The notes: generated from the sequence alone by a model not told the origin. Positions 33,950 to 45,530 are shown, counted from the stretch's first letter. The stretch: 64,000 bases of DNA from Myotis daubentonii (GCF_963259705.1 NC_081861.1:102791726-102855725); one strand, 5' to 3'. A program made the numbers and translations.

Positions 33950-34164
33950 CCCTGGCTGCTTTGTCTCAGTGGATAGAGCATCAGCCTGCGGACAGAAGGG
34001 TCCCAGGTTCAATTCCAGTCAAGGGCTCATTCCTGGGTTACAGGCTGGATCCCAAGTGGGCATATGCAGAAGGCAGCCAGTCAATGATTCTCTCTCATCG
34101 TTGATGTTTCTATCTCTCTCTCCCGCTCCTTTCCTCTCTGAAATCAATAAAAAATATTTTTAAA
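33950..34164 (+). mobile_element. VES SINE in L1
   Basis: Sense copy, head ccctggctgctttgtctcag and tail gaaatcaataaaaaatattt. Target duplication aaaaatgggtattgg (33935-33949) and aaaaaagggtgttgg (34163-34177), two mismatches. Confidence 0.92.
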
Positions 34165-35438
34165 AAAGGGTGTTGGAGTTTGTTGAATGCTTTTTCTGCA
34201 TCTATTGATATAATCACGTGATTTTTGTTTTTCAATTTTTTTATGTGTCACATTTATTGATTTGTGAATACTATACCAGCCTTGCATCCCTAGAATAAAT
34301 CACACTTGGTCATGGTTTATAAATATTTTTAATATATTTCCAGATGTGATTTGCTAATATTTTGTTGAGGATTTTAGCATCAAGGTTCATCGGGGATATT
34401 GGCCTGTAATTCTCTTTCTTTGTAGTGTCTTCATCTGGTTTTGGAATTAGGATAATGCTGGCCTCATAAAAAGAGGCTGGAAGTGTTCCTTGCTCTTGGA
34501 TTTTCTAAAATAGCTTAAGGAATATAGGTGTTATTCTTTGAATGTTTGGTAAAACTCGTGTGAAGCTGTCCGGTCCTGGGCTTTTATTGACTGGGCCTTT
34601 TTAAAATTACTGCTTCTATTTCATCAGTTGTTATTGGTCTATTTGGGTTTTCTGATTCCACTGGTTTAGTTTTGGGAGATTGTATTTTTCTAGGAATTTG
34701 TCTATTTCATCCACATTGTCCAGCTTGTTGGCTGTAGTTGTTCATAGTATTTTCTTACAATCCTTTGTTTTTCTGTGGTGTCAGTGGTTACTTCTCCACT
34801 TTCATTTCTGATTTTATTTATTTGGGTCCTCTCTGTTTGTTTCTTGATGAGTCTCGCTATGGTTTATCAATTTTGCTTATGCTTTCAAAGAATAAGCTCT
34901 TGGTTTGATTGATTTTTTTTTTTTAGTTTCTATGTTATTTATTTCTGCTTTAATATTTACTATTTCTTTTCTTCTACTCCCTCTGGGATTTTCTTGTTGT
35001 TGTCTTTCTAGTTCTTTAAGTTATAGGGTTAAATAATTTATTGCTAATTTTTTTTTTAAGGTAGGCTTGTAGTGCTATGAACTTCCCTCTCAGGGCTGCT
35101 TTGGGTACATATATATTTACTGTTTCTGACTAAGTTATATCCTCTTGTTGGATTGATTCCTTTAGTATTATATAGTGACCTTTGTTGTCTCTTTTGATGA
35201 CCTCATTTTAAAGTCTGTTTTGTCCAATAGTAGTATTGCTACTCCAGCTTATTTTTCTTTTTCATTTGCATGGAAATTTTTCCCCCCACCTGTTCACTCT
35301 CATCCTGTGTGTGTCCTTTTTTCTGAGGTGGGTCTCTTGTAGACAGCATATAGTTGGGTCATATTTTTGTATCCATTCAGCTACCCTATGCCTTTTGAAT
35401 GGAGCATTTAATCCATTTACATTTAGGGTTATTATTAA

Positions 35439-35654
35439 CTAGATACCCAATGCAAAAATTTGTGCAAGAGTAGGCCTTGCTTTCCCTGGCTGCCAGCATC
35501 GACTTCCCTCTGGCATCCGGAACTGGGTTTCCCTCAGGCTGCCAGCAGGCATCCAGGAACCAGGCTTCCCTCGCAGCCCCGGCTTCATCCTGAAAGTCAT
35601 CTGGAAGGACGGCTGGTCTAATTAGCATATTATGCTTTTATTATTATAAATAGG
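35439..35654 (-). mobile_element. Short Helitron, antisense
   Basis: CTAG at 35439-35442, diverged terminal hairpin (tgcaaaaatttgtgca), interior of ggcttccctc/gctgccagc repeats, and right end ctaattagcatattatgcttttattattata. It shares structure with the truncated copy at 13300-13412. Confidence 0.85.
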
Positions 35655-36250
35655 TATTTATTTATTGTCATTTTAATTCTGTATGCCTAGGTTTCTCTCT
35701 CTGTTTCTTCTTATCTTTATAGCAGTCCCTTTAGCATTTCTTCTAACTCTGGCTTTATGGTGATATATTCCTTTAGCCTTTTTTTTTTTTTTGTCTTGGA
35801 AGCTCTTAATTTTATCACCTATTTTGAATGATAGCATTGCTGAATATAGTAATCTTGGTTTCAGATCCTTGCTTTCCATTACCTTGAGTACTTCATGCCA
35901 TTCCCTTCTGGGCTGTAGAGTTTCTGATGAGAAATCAGTTGTCAGCCTTATGGGAGCTCCTTTGTAAGTAAGTTTTCTTTTCTCTTGCTGCCTTTAAGAT
36001 CCTCTCTTTAATTTTTGGAATTTTAATTATGATGTGTCTGGGCGTGGTCCTGTTTGGGTTCTTGCTTGGGCTTCACTGTGCCTCCTGAACTTGTGTGACT
36101 TTTTCCTTTATCAGATTAGGGAAGTTTTCTGCCATTATTTTTTCAAACACTTTCTCTATCCCTTCCTCCCTTTCTGCCTCCTCTGATATACCTGTTATTC
36201 TAATATTGCTATGTTTCACGATGTTTCACAGATCCCTTAAGTTATATTCC

Positions 36251-38698
36251 TTTTTTTTTCAATTAAATCTATATTGTTCAGATTATTACAGTTGTCCCTC
36301 TTTTTTCCCTCCATAGCTCCCCTCCACCAGGTTCCCACCCCACCCCCTGCCCTTACCCCCGCCACCCACTGTTCTCATCCATAGGTGTACAATTTTTGTA
36401 CAATCTGTTCCCATACACCCCAAACCCTTTTCCCCCCCCCCGAGAATAGTCAGTCCACTCCCTTTCTATGCCCCTGATTCTATTATATTCACTGGTTTAT
36501 TCTGTTCATCAGATTATTTATTCACTTGATTTTTAGATTCACTTGTTGATAGATGTGTATTTGTTGTTCATAATTTTTTATCTTTATCAGTTTCTTCTTA
36601 TTCCTCTTCTTAAAGGATACCTTTCAGCATTTCATACAATACTGGTTTGGTGGTGATGAACTCCTTTAGCTTTTTCTTATCTGTGAAGCTCTTTATCTGA
36701 CCTTCAATTCTGAATGATAGCTTTTCTGGGTAAAGTAATCAAGGTTGTAGGTTCTTGGTATTCATCACTTTGAATATTTCTTGCCACCCCTTCTGGCCTG
36801 CATAGTTTCTGTTGAGGAATCAGATGACAGTTGTATGGGTGCTCCCTTGTAGGTAACTGAGTTTCTTTCCCTTGCTTCTTTTAAGATTCTCTCTTTGTCT
36901 TTTGCTCTTGGCATTTTAATTATGATGTGTCTTGATGTGGTCCTCTTTGGATTCCTTTTGTTTGGGGTTCTCTGTGCTTTCTGGACTTGTAAGACTATTT
37001 ATTTCACCATGTAGGGGAAGTTTTCTGTAGTTATTTCTTCAAATAGGTTTTCAATATCTTGCTCTCTCTCTTCTTCTGGCACCCCCATAATTCAAGTGTT
37101 GGTACGCTTGAAGTTGTTCCAGAGGCTCCTTACACTATCTTCATATTTTTGGATTCTTTTTTCTTTTTGTTTTTCCGGTTGGGTAATTTTTACATCTTCG
37201 TATTTCAAATCTTTGACTTGATTCTTGTGATCCTCTAATTTGCTGTTGGAACTCTGCATAATATCCTTTATTTCAGTCAGTGCATGCTTAATTTCTAGTT
37301 GGTCCTTTTTTATAACCTCGAGGGTCTCACTAGATTTCTTGAGGGTCTCACTAAATTTATCGGTATTCTCACTAGATTTTTTGAGGATCTCACTACATTT
37401 ATCGGCAGTTTCTAAAAAATTCTTGGTAAACCTTATAACCGTGGTTTTGAACTCTATATCCAGTAGTGTGCTTTCCTCCATTTCTGTCATTTGTGACCTG
37501 TTTCTTTGTCTCTGCATTTTTTTATGCTTCCCTGTGTTGGTAGAGTAGCTTTCTGTATTAGGTGTTCTATATGGCCCAGTGGCTCAGCCTCCCCAATTAC
37601 CTGAGGTGGACACTCTTGGTGCACCCCTTTCTGGGCTTTGTGCACAGTCTTGTTGTAGTTAAGCCTTGATTGTTGTAGGTATCACTGGGAGGAATTGACC
37701 TCCAGGCCAATTGGCTGTGAGAATCAGCTGTGTCTGCAGTGGGAGAACTTCTGAGCTGGAGACACCCTTCTGGGGCAAGACTTGCTTCAGTGGGGCTTTG
37801 GTGCTCACTGAGTCTGCCCCCTGAGTGTATCCCTTATGGATCTGAGGAGTTGTAATCTGGATGGTCCCACTCTGACCACTGGGTACACTGGCTCTAAGGA
37901 GGTGCTAATTTAGCCTCTGCTTGAGGCTACCCAGCAGGAGCCATGGAAAGATTCCTTTTCTTTGTTTGGGGTTTGGAGGTGCCCAGATGAGGCCCAGCTG
38001 TGAAGCAATGCAAGCTGCTGTGGGGCCTTGGGCCTTCTTTTGGAAGTTCTGAGTCTTTCTGACCCAGCCACAGTTTGTTAGGTAATTTTAGATTGCAAAG
38101 GGCCAGGTCATTCATATGCAAAAGCCTCTGTGCACAGCTTGGGTTCGGTGGGGTCTCAGGGGATCAGCAGGGCAAAGCAAGCAGCCATGGCTGCTCCCCA
38201 TCCTACCCTAAGAGGCCCCGTGTCTCAGTGTCCCGGTGATCACTGCAAGCACCTCTAAGAGAAAGCCGCCCTCTAGTTTAGCCCGATGCCAGTCAATTTA
38301 GTTTCTCCCCATATGAGTCTGGGTCTCCAGAGACTCACCTGGAACTGGAGTTCAGAGCAGTTGGGAGCTTGTGTCACCCTCCCGATTGAAAAAGACAACT
38401 GCACCCTCAGTCTCCAGCCCTCTCCATGTGGGTCGCGTCTTCAGTTTCCAGCCCTCTCCACGTGGGCCGCATCCTCAGTTGCCAGCCCTTTCTGCGTACG
38501 CCTCCGTACCTCTGCACTTTACTTCTGCACCTCCTCTGAGTCTCAGTGTGCTTTTTTTTTTCCTTCTAGTTGCAGAATTTCCACTCAGCCAGCCTTCTTG
38601 TGGTTCTGGATGATGTCTGTTTTGTCTTTTAGTTGTATTTTTGAAGTGGTTGTGTGAGGCAGCAATTTCCGGTGTTTACCTATGCTGCCATCTTGGTT
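36251..38698 (-). mobile_element. HAL1-like ORF1-only element, older copy, antisense
   Basis: The left end is the HAL1-like 3'UTR (caattaaatctatattgttcag), distinct from standard L1 tails. Then come ORF1 (36610-37517) and a long 5'UTR ending in ctgccatcttggtttc (38685-38700), which carries the YY1-like complement. No ORF2 lies between ORF1 and the 3'UTR. It is inserted in ORF1 of the older L1, which continues on both sides. Confidence 0.88.
36610..37517 (-). pseudogene. ORF1 of HAL1-like element, broken, with expanded coiled coil
   Basis: The ATG at 37517 opens a frame of 141 codons to a TGA at about 37092, created at the start of the RRM (intact copies read NIRIIG there). Frame and remaining ORF1 are recognisable down to TAA at 36610-36612. 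Between ETADK and the QLEIKH motif it has 43 residues against 22 and 29 in the other copies. The extra 21 residues are near-repeats of KSSE/DKFSETLK type, all fitting heptads. Confidence 0.88.
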
Positions 38699-39834
38699 TC
38701 TCTCTCTCTATTCCTGTTTTTTAATTGTCTTTTTTTCTTTTTGGTTGTCTGATTTAGTGATTTTTTTTTCAACCCTGTCTTCTAATTTACTGATTCTATC
38801 TTCAGCTTCCCCTAATATGCTGTGTATTCCTGCCAATGTATTCTTTATTTGTGTTATGTCATTATTTCTGACTGTTCTTTTTTCATAGTTACTATATCTT
38901 TTTTCATGTTGTTGAGCATCTTTACCATCATTACTCTTAACTATGTTTCAAATAAATGTCTTATCTCTGCTTCATTTATCTCTTTTGCTGGTGAATTCTC
39001 TTGTTCTTTCATTTGGGGGTTGTTTTTTTGTCTCCTCATTTTGGCTGTCTGTTTGGGTTTATGACAATGTATTATGTAGATCCTCTATGCCTTTTAATCT
39101 CTAGTGCAGGACGGTGTCAAATGCTGTTTCTGACTAAGTACATCAGGCAAAGACTCAAAGCCTCCAGAGACAGCCTCTGCCAACAGACTGATAGGATTCT
39201 GACTTGAATTGTCCCCAGGCAATCATCCTCAAGTGTGGTGAGATATTTTTCAACAGGGCGGGGCTGTTGCTTCTGCCTGGAGGCTAATAATTATTTTTAG
39301 TCTCTTAAGTGGCCTCAGGGCAAGGTATTTTCCAATATTCTTTCCCCCAGGTAAGGCAAATGTCTGTATGGGGAAAATGTCCTCAGCTGGGTGAGGAAAT
39401 GACTCAGCATAGGAAACTGGAGTTGTCTTCCCTCTGAGCTCTAACCCCTGAGTCCCCAATCATGGCTTCTGCTCACACAGCTCCAGTCCACTCTGTCCTC
39501 CCTCTTCCAGAGCACAAGGTGGGTGTCTCCACAGGGAATTTTGTGCATTTAAGAGGGTGCCTGAATTTTCAGCCTTCACTCCCTGGCTGACAGCAACCTT
39601 GCTGCTTTTCACAGCCAGATGTTTTGTGGGTACCCTTTTCAGTTGTGGTGCTTTCTGCTGAGGGGCCCAGCTTGGAGATTAGATCCAAGATTTCTCAGTG
39701 GCAGCCCCCCACAGCTGAGATATCTCTCAAGAACTTCAGTTGCTCTCTGTGGGCACTTGGCTAGCCCTTTCTTGCCTCTGCCCCTCTTACCAGTCTCTGT
39801 GGGGTCTCCATTTTTGGTCCCCAGGTATCATGGT

Positions 39835-40008
39835 TGTTTATTGACTGTTTTTAGAGAGAGAGGAAGGGTGAGATAGATAGAGAAATATCTATGTGAGAGA
39901 GAAACATCGATCAGTTGCCTCCCCCATGTCCGGCGACCAGGGAGAAAACCCAGAACCTTTTGGGAATACAGGGTGATGCTCTAACCAAATGAGACACACC
40001 AACTAGGG
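39835..40008 (-). mobile_element. VES-type SINE, diverged
   Basis: Antisense copy with tail tttattgactgtttttagagagagagg on the left and head caccaactagggc on the right. Its B-box region (cagaaccttttggg) is decayed. It ends the 5' side of the large L1. Confidence 0.82.
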
Positions 40009-41434
40009 CAGCAACATTATTCTTAATAACCATAGCAGATACAACCTTAATGTTAACCAACTGATGCATAGCTAAACAAAACATGTTCTATCCATATAAT
40101 GGAGTACATAGAATAAAAATACCTAGGAATAAACTTATCAAGGGGTGTGATGGCTCTATACACAGAAAACTACAGAACATTATTAAAAGAGATTGGAAAA
40201 GACACAAAGAAATACTTATAGAGGCATAATAAAAAATATCATATGTTAAATTTAATTCCACTCCTAGGGATTTATCTTTTAAATAATTAACAAGTATAAA
40301 AAGATATAATACTGTAAAAAATATGACTATTAATTTTAAAATCTGTTTTTATATATACATTTATATATTTATACTTTTAAAATAAAATTACATGTATGTT
40401 TATATATGCATGAAAAATGTCCAAAAAATAAATACCAGGAGCTGTTAGCATTAGTTAATTCTGGGGAGTTAGAGAGAGGGATTTTTATTTTACATTCCTC
40501 TGTGTTGTTTTTCTTTCTGTTGTCATCAGAATTATTTATTTTATTTTTTTCTCACTTTTGAGGGTGCCATACAACTCACTTTGATTTTTAGGGCAAGGTC
40601 AGCCATTCTGGATTTGTGTAACTCCTTTATTCTGCAGATTCGGAAATGAGTCAGGAAAATGAAATAACTAATTCATGTACAGGCTGCAGCAGAAGCAGTT
40701 TTTGGAATAAATCTTCTAGATCCATACAGTACTTTTTCCAGTCCTCTGCACCTGTTCAGTTACATTGCCCATTTCTATGATATATAATCACAAAATCATC
40801 AATCATTCCTAATGTTCCAGGGGTATTTCCAGAGTGCATGATTCAAAACAGAAATGGAAAGATTCTCACAGTACAATATTTGTCTGTTGCCATAATCCTA
40901 AAAAAAGGTAATCACATTTCCAAGAATGAAAACAGATGCAAATGTATAAGCAGTTGGAACTGAAATATAAGCATGTGTTCAGAGACCATGAATAGTTTCT
41001 TTTTTCTTCCCTACACATAGTTTAACTATGCAATCTTTTCAGCTTTCAGAAGAGCAATGGCTGAGATTCCAGCTTAATCCTGAGATTCCAACTCCCATTG
41101 AGTCAGTAGGCACTTTGTCTAGTGTCATATTGTAAGGAATTCTGTGTTATAGAGTGGCTGTAGGGGAGTAAGAGGGATGCAACAATAGCCTACAGAGATA
41201 GTAACTGAATGGGCTAGCTACTTGGGATTTGTGTTGTGAAACTGTTCAATACTTGTGCTACCAATGGTTTTTTCCATAGGAACTTAACATTTCAGAATCA
41301 TATGAAACATTAGGATTGCCTAATTTAAACACCTTATTTTGTATACAGAAAAACTGTGGTCCAAAAAGGGAAAACATTTTCCAAAGCCATAGGTTTAGTT
41401 GTTTTTGTATTTTTCATATTTTAAAGGGTATTTA
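40009..41434. other. Mostly unassigned; short sense L1 piece
   Basis: About 40110-40330 reads like sense L1 (aatacctaggaataaactta; aaaactacagaacattatta; ccactcctagggatttatc). The remainder is AT-rich with no repeat or exon that I recognise. Confidence 0.5.
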
Positions 41435-41508
41435 CAGGGTGGGGCAAAAGTAGGTTTACAGTTGTGAGTATGCAAAATACAGTTTATTCTTGTATTGTTA
41501 TTTATTAA

Positions 41509-42079
41509 CTAGAGGTCTGGTGCATGGAATTTGTGCATTCGGGGGAGGGGGGATTCCTTCAGCCCAGTCTGCTCCCTCTCACAGTCTGAGAACCCCAATA
41601 TCAAGCACCCGGAAGAGGTAGGCTCTGCTCACCTGGCCAGGGCTCCATGATGGATCACCCCAAAGAGGTAGGCCCTGCCCAACCAGCCAGGGCTCTGCAA
41701 TGGATCACCCCCAAGGAAGGAGGCCTTGCTCACCCTCAGTAGCATTGCTGTGGAGTAGCCTGGGCCTCCCTCTTTGGAGTGATCAATTGTGCCCCTCAGA
41801 GGGAGACCCTGCCCACCCGCTGCAGCCCACTGGTCGATGGCCAGGGCCTCCCTTTGCGGGGTGATTGTGCAGCCCCCTGATTGATCACCCCGCTGGCCAG
41901 TGGCTTGGGCCTCCCTCTGCGGAGTGATCATGGAGATAATGGCCAGGCCCCTGACCAATTGCATTGCACCTGCCTTGGCTGGTGTGGTGCCAGTGGGTAT
42001 CATAGTGTGGTCTTCCAGATGGTCATTCTGCTGTTTGGCCATTTGGTCAATTTGCATATTATGCTTTTATTATTATAGA
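41509..42079 (-). mobile_element. Helitron in mariner MITE, antisense
   Basis: CTAG at 41509-41512, then aggtctggtgcatggaatttgtgca; right end tttgcatattatgcttttattattataga. A41508 and T42080 are the flanks. The GC-rich interior has an approximately 70-bp repeated phrase around gatcaccccaaagagg/ggcctccctctgcgg. Confidence 0.9.
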
Positions 42080-42082
42080 TAA

Positions 42083-42970
42083 CTAGAGGCCCGGTGCACA
42101 AAAATTTCTGCACTCATGGGGGAGGCGGGGTCCCTCAGGCCAGTCTGTGCCCTTTCGCAGTCTGGGACCCCTCAGGAGATAATGACCTGCTGGCTTAGGC
42201 CTGCTCCCGGGTGGCAAAGGGCAGGCCCAATCCTTAGGTGCAGACCCTGGTCGGGCTTAGAGCAGGGCTGATTGGGGAGTTGGGGTGCCGCCCCCTGTCA
42301 TGCACAGAGCAGGGCGGATAGGAAGGTTGCGATGCCACCCTCAGTCACGCTCAGGGTAGGGCCGATTGGGGGGTTGGGGAACCGGCCCCTGTCACACTCA
42401 AGGCAGGGTTGATGGGGAGGTTGTGGCGCCACCCCCTGTCATGCACAGAGCAGGGCCCATCAGGGGGATTGGGGCTCCATACCCTGTCATGCACAGGGCA
42501 GGGCCCATCAGGGGGTTGGGGAGCTCCCCCTTGTCACTCACAGAGTAGGGCCGATAGGGGAGTTGGGGCACCGCCCCCTGTCACACACAGAGCAGGGCGG
42601 ATCAGGGGGTTGGGGCGCCGCACCCTGTCACACTCAGGGCAGGGCCGATGGGGATGTTGCAGCTCTACCCCGTCACACACAGAGCAGGCCCTGTGTGTCG
42701 GGGGGCGGGGTTGGGGCGCCGCACCCTGTCACACACAGAGCTGCAGGGCGATCACGGGGTTGGGGAGCTTCCCCCTATCAGGCACAGAACAGGGATGATC
42801 AGGGGGTTGGGGCGCCTTCCCCTGTCACGAACAGAGCAGGGTGGATACGGAGGTTGTGGCCCCGCCCCCTGTCACACACAGAGCTGCAGGGCGATCAGGG
42901 GGTTTGGGTGCTACCCCCTGTCACTCTGATCCCGGTGCTGGGAGGCATATTACCCTTTTACTATCTAGGA
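42083..42970 (-). mobile_element. Helitron with long minisatellite, antisense
   Basis: CTAG at 42083-42086, aggcccggtgcacaaaaatttctgcac; right terminus gcatattacccttttactatctagga. It is followed immediately by the 3' end of another Helitron. The interior is mostly the repeat at 42240-42930. Confidence 0.9.
42240..42930. repeat. Minisatellite, period about 57 bp, 12 or so units
   Basis: Units contain agagcagggccgatcagggggttggggcgcc and ccccctgtcacacac. Several units keep open frames of 90-136 codons, which are artefacts of the repeat. Confidence 0.9.
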
Positions 42971-43532
42971 TAGAGGCCTGGTGCACAGGTGGGGGCCGGC
43001 TGGTTTGCCCTGCAGGGTGTCCTGGATCAGGGTGGGGGTCCCGCTTGGGTGCCTGGCCAGCCTGGGTGAGGGGCTGATGGCTGTTTTCAGGCTGGCGGGT
43101 GACTGAAGCTCCCAACTGCTCCTTTTTTTCTTTTTTTTAAATTCTGGGCCAGCTTTAGCTTGAAGCTTGGCTCCAGCTCTAAGGCCTTGGCTGCTGAAAG
43201 CAGGTATCTGGTTTGTTTGGGTTCTATAATCAAAACACTGTTTCAACTCCAGCTCTGAGATCCCGGCTTGCTGAAAGCAGGTTTCTGGGGTTTTGTTTAG
43301 CTTCTATATTTGTAACAATGTTTCAAACTTAAAGCTCAGAGGCCGGCAGCGGCAGGCGGGGAACGTTGGCTTCCTCCGTCACTGAAGCAAGCAAGCCTCA
43401 TGTTCGCTTCAAGCTGCCTGGCTGCCGGCTGCCATCTTGGCTGGCAATTAATTTGCATATTGCTCTGATTAGCCAATGGGAAGGGTAGCAGAGGTATGGC
43501 TAATTACCATGTTTCTCTTTTATTAGATAGGA
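42971..43532 (-). mobile_element. Helitron, antisense, fused to its neighbour
   Basis: The left end reads tagaggcctggtgcacagg: the CTAG terminus has lost one base at the fusion. The right end is accatgtttctcttttattagatagga with T43533. The sequence matches the 5' third of the 8785-11166 Helitron (ggtgggggtcccg, gaaagcaggtttctgg, gccaatgggaag). Confidence 0.88.
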
Positions 43533-43654
43533 TTATATTATTTTCCATACAAACAACTGTAAACCTACTTTTGCCCACCATGTATTATATTTCACAGATT
43601 TGATTAGCAACTAAAAAGGAGGCTCACATGAGTTTTCATTGACTCATTTACTCA

Positions 43655-43800
43655 AAAGATTGCAAAGTGTGGTTCATGGCCATCAGTTTCAGCATAACCT
43701 GAGAGCTTATTAGAAATACAAATTCTGAATCAGTAGTGCTAGGGTTGGGGCCCAGAAATAATCATTTAACAAGCCTTTTAGGTGATTCTGATACATTCTC
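43655..43800 (+). mobile_element. MER5A-like ancient hAT fragment
   Basis: The text gcaaagtgtggttcatggcc, then agcttattagaaatacaaattctgaatcag and aggtgattctgatac, follows the order of the mammalian MER5A (hAT-Charlie) element. Old and diverged. Confidence 0.75.
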
Positions 43801-43914
43801 CAATTTTTAAATTTTCATTACTTATAATTTATTATAAATCTGCTGTGGGCAAAATTCTCTTCTAGGTACTTCAATGTGTATCATCTCATTTAATTCTTTC
43901 AGTACTGTGTTAAT

Positions 43915-44095
43915 AATGTAGGCATATCATGGAGATATTGGGGGTTTAGTTCTACCACTGCAATAAAGTATCACAATAAAAGAGTCATCATTTTTTTACT
44001 AGTTGAGGGTCTTGCCTTTAATTTATAAAAAGATGAAGCATCTGTGAAGCACAGTAAAGTGAAGTGTAGTAAAACAAGATATGCCTGTATTATTC
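43915..44095. mobile_element. Tigger1-type DNA transposon remnant
   Basis: The termini taggcatatcatggagatattg and aacaagatatgcctgta are inverted repeats of the Tigger1 kind. The interior (ccactgcaataaagtatc; gagggtcttgcctttaa) agrees. Non-autonomous and internally deleted. A MIR-like scrap (about 43855-43915) precedes it. Confidence 0.8.
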
Positions 44096-44239
44096 CACTT
44101 AGGTTTGGCACTTAAGGTAAAAAATCTGCTCTCTAAACTATGAAGCAAGTTACCCACAATTTTTTTCTGAAATCTTCTTCTCCCTGACCCATCCACTCTC
44201 TGCCATTGTTACCCTAACACTACTTCTAGGTTCCTAATA

Positions 44240-44370
44240 TTTGCATATGACTGAGAGTCAAATACTTGGGCTCTTGTCTCGTCTTTCACTGTGTAACTTT
44301 GGGTAATTCCCTTCCCCTCTCTGGATTTCAAGTTCCTTATATATAAAATGAAAGAATTGGACTCATGTTT
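44240..44370 (+). mobile_element. MIR-like ancient SINE fragment
   Basis: ctgtgtaactttgggtaattccc, then ctctctggatttcaagttcc and taaaatgaaag, keep the order of the MIR core. Very diverged. Confidence 0.6.
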
Positions 44371-44854
44371 GACACCTCCATTAGCAGCTCTCCACATCTA
44401 TACTTAGAAAGGCCCTATTTCATTTTCCATTAAATTGAAGTTACTCTCCTCCTTGCCTAGAGCGTCTGTGTTCTAAGCTTGCTATCCCATGTGTGATTAA
44501 AGACTATGATGGCTGGAAAAGTCATTGAAGGTTTTCACCTGCAGCTAGGAAAGGTATTTTTTATGAGTAAAGGCCTATCATGGTGCCCTAGATCCCACTT
44601 CAGACAATGGTAGAAAGCATGAGGATAAGATGACAAAAAAACATAATGTGACTCCTAAAGCAGGTTGACTTATTGGTCAGATTTTCAGTGGCAAGAGGAA
44701 AGGAGCTGGAACATTAAATCATCCTTTTATTTTCTACCCAACCATCAGTATGTCAGGTGCTCTGTGAAGAACAGAATCTGTAGTTTATATTGGGGCCAAC
44801 GAATTGAGACCTGAATGCAATTAAAAAAAAACAAAAAACCAACACACTGAATAA
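44371..44854. other. No gene recognised
   Basis: Unassigned single-copy-looking DNA, with an A-rich tract at 44822-44840. No exon or repeat seen. Confidence 0.5.
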
Positions 44855-45290
44855 GCTTTTACTTTATGTTCTTATTTTTAAATTGTTGACACTACTACAG
44901 ATTTCCCCCATACCCCCACCTTTGCCCACCTCCACCCAGCTCCCAACCCCCTTCCCCTGGCCTTCACCACTCTGTTGTCTGTGTCCATGGGCTATGTATA
45001 TATGTTCTTTGGCTAATATCCTCACCTTCTTTTATACATCCTCTCCCACCCTCTCCCCTACGATCTCTGTCAGTCTGTTCCATGTGTCCATGCCTCTGGT
45101 TCTATTTTGTTCGTCAGTTTATTTTGTTCATTAGATTCCACATATAAATGAGATCATATGGCCTTTGTCTTTTTCTGACTGGCTTATTTCACTTAGCATA
45201 ATAATCTCCAGGTCCATCCATGCTGTCTCAAAGGGTAGAGTTCCTTCTCTTTTGAATGCATTTTTTAAATCATTGTGATATCATAAAGAC
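44855..45290 (-). mobile_element. LINE-1 3' end, antisense
   Basis: Antisense 3'UTR (C-rich block 44905-44965, gtccatgggctatgtatatatg) and ORF2 terminus (catccatgctgtctcaaagg), cut off near 45290. Confidence 0.85.
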
Positions 45291-45324
45291 CATGTATTAT
45301 TTGTATTATATTTAGAAGAAACTA

Positions 45325-45530
45325 CATTGGTCTTGAAGTGGGGTAGTCTTGATTTAAATTCTCACCTCTGTCATTTGCTAGTTTTCTGCTCCTCAGAATG
45401 ACACTTAACCTCTCTGTGTCTCAGTGTCCTCAAATGTAAAATAGATTAATAATACATGCTTTGGCTATTTTCAAGAAAAGACATGAGACAATGCCTGGAA
45501 CATGATAGGGGCTCAATAAATAATTGTTTT
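45325..45530 (+). mobile_element. MIR SINE
   Basis: Nearly whole MIR layout: gtcttgatttaaattctcacc, ttaacctctctgtgtctcag, taaaatagattaataatac, caatgcctggaacatg and gctcaataaata in order. An ancient mammalian SINE. Confidence 0.88.

Larger units (their letters stand above)
31176..39838 (-). mobile_element. Nearly full-length old LINE-1, antisense, host to many insertions
   Basis: Antisense L1 from the 3'UTR (agaattctttattgttgaaag, left) through ORF2 (zinc-knuckle complement near 31830, RT palm near 33640-33830) and ORF1 (35655-36250, then 38700-39060) into a 5'UTR (39100-39838). Insertions are SINEs at 33058 and 33950, an L1 tail at 33281, a Helitron at 35439 and an ORF1-only element at 36251. 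Without them it is about 5 kb. Stops and indels occur throughout. Confidence 0.85.
41435..43582. mobile_element. Mariner-type MITE split by Helitrons
   Basis: The left terminus cagggtggggcaaaagtagg (41435-) and the right terminus, complement catggtgggcaaaagtagg (ending 43582), are inverted repeats. They continue into tttacagttgt on both sides. TA dinucleotides flank both ends (41433-41434, 43583-43584), the mariner target. Only about 125 bp is mariner sequence. The rest is Helitrons inserted later. Confidence 0.88.

Noticed and set aside
42363..42973. Several 60-136-codon frames and a CRISPR-like look of regular units
   Set aside because: Units are contiguous 57-bp GC-rich repeats without distinct spacers, inside a Helitron in a mammalian genome.
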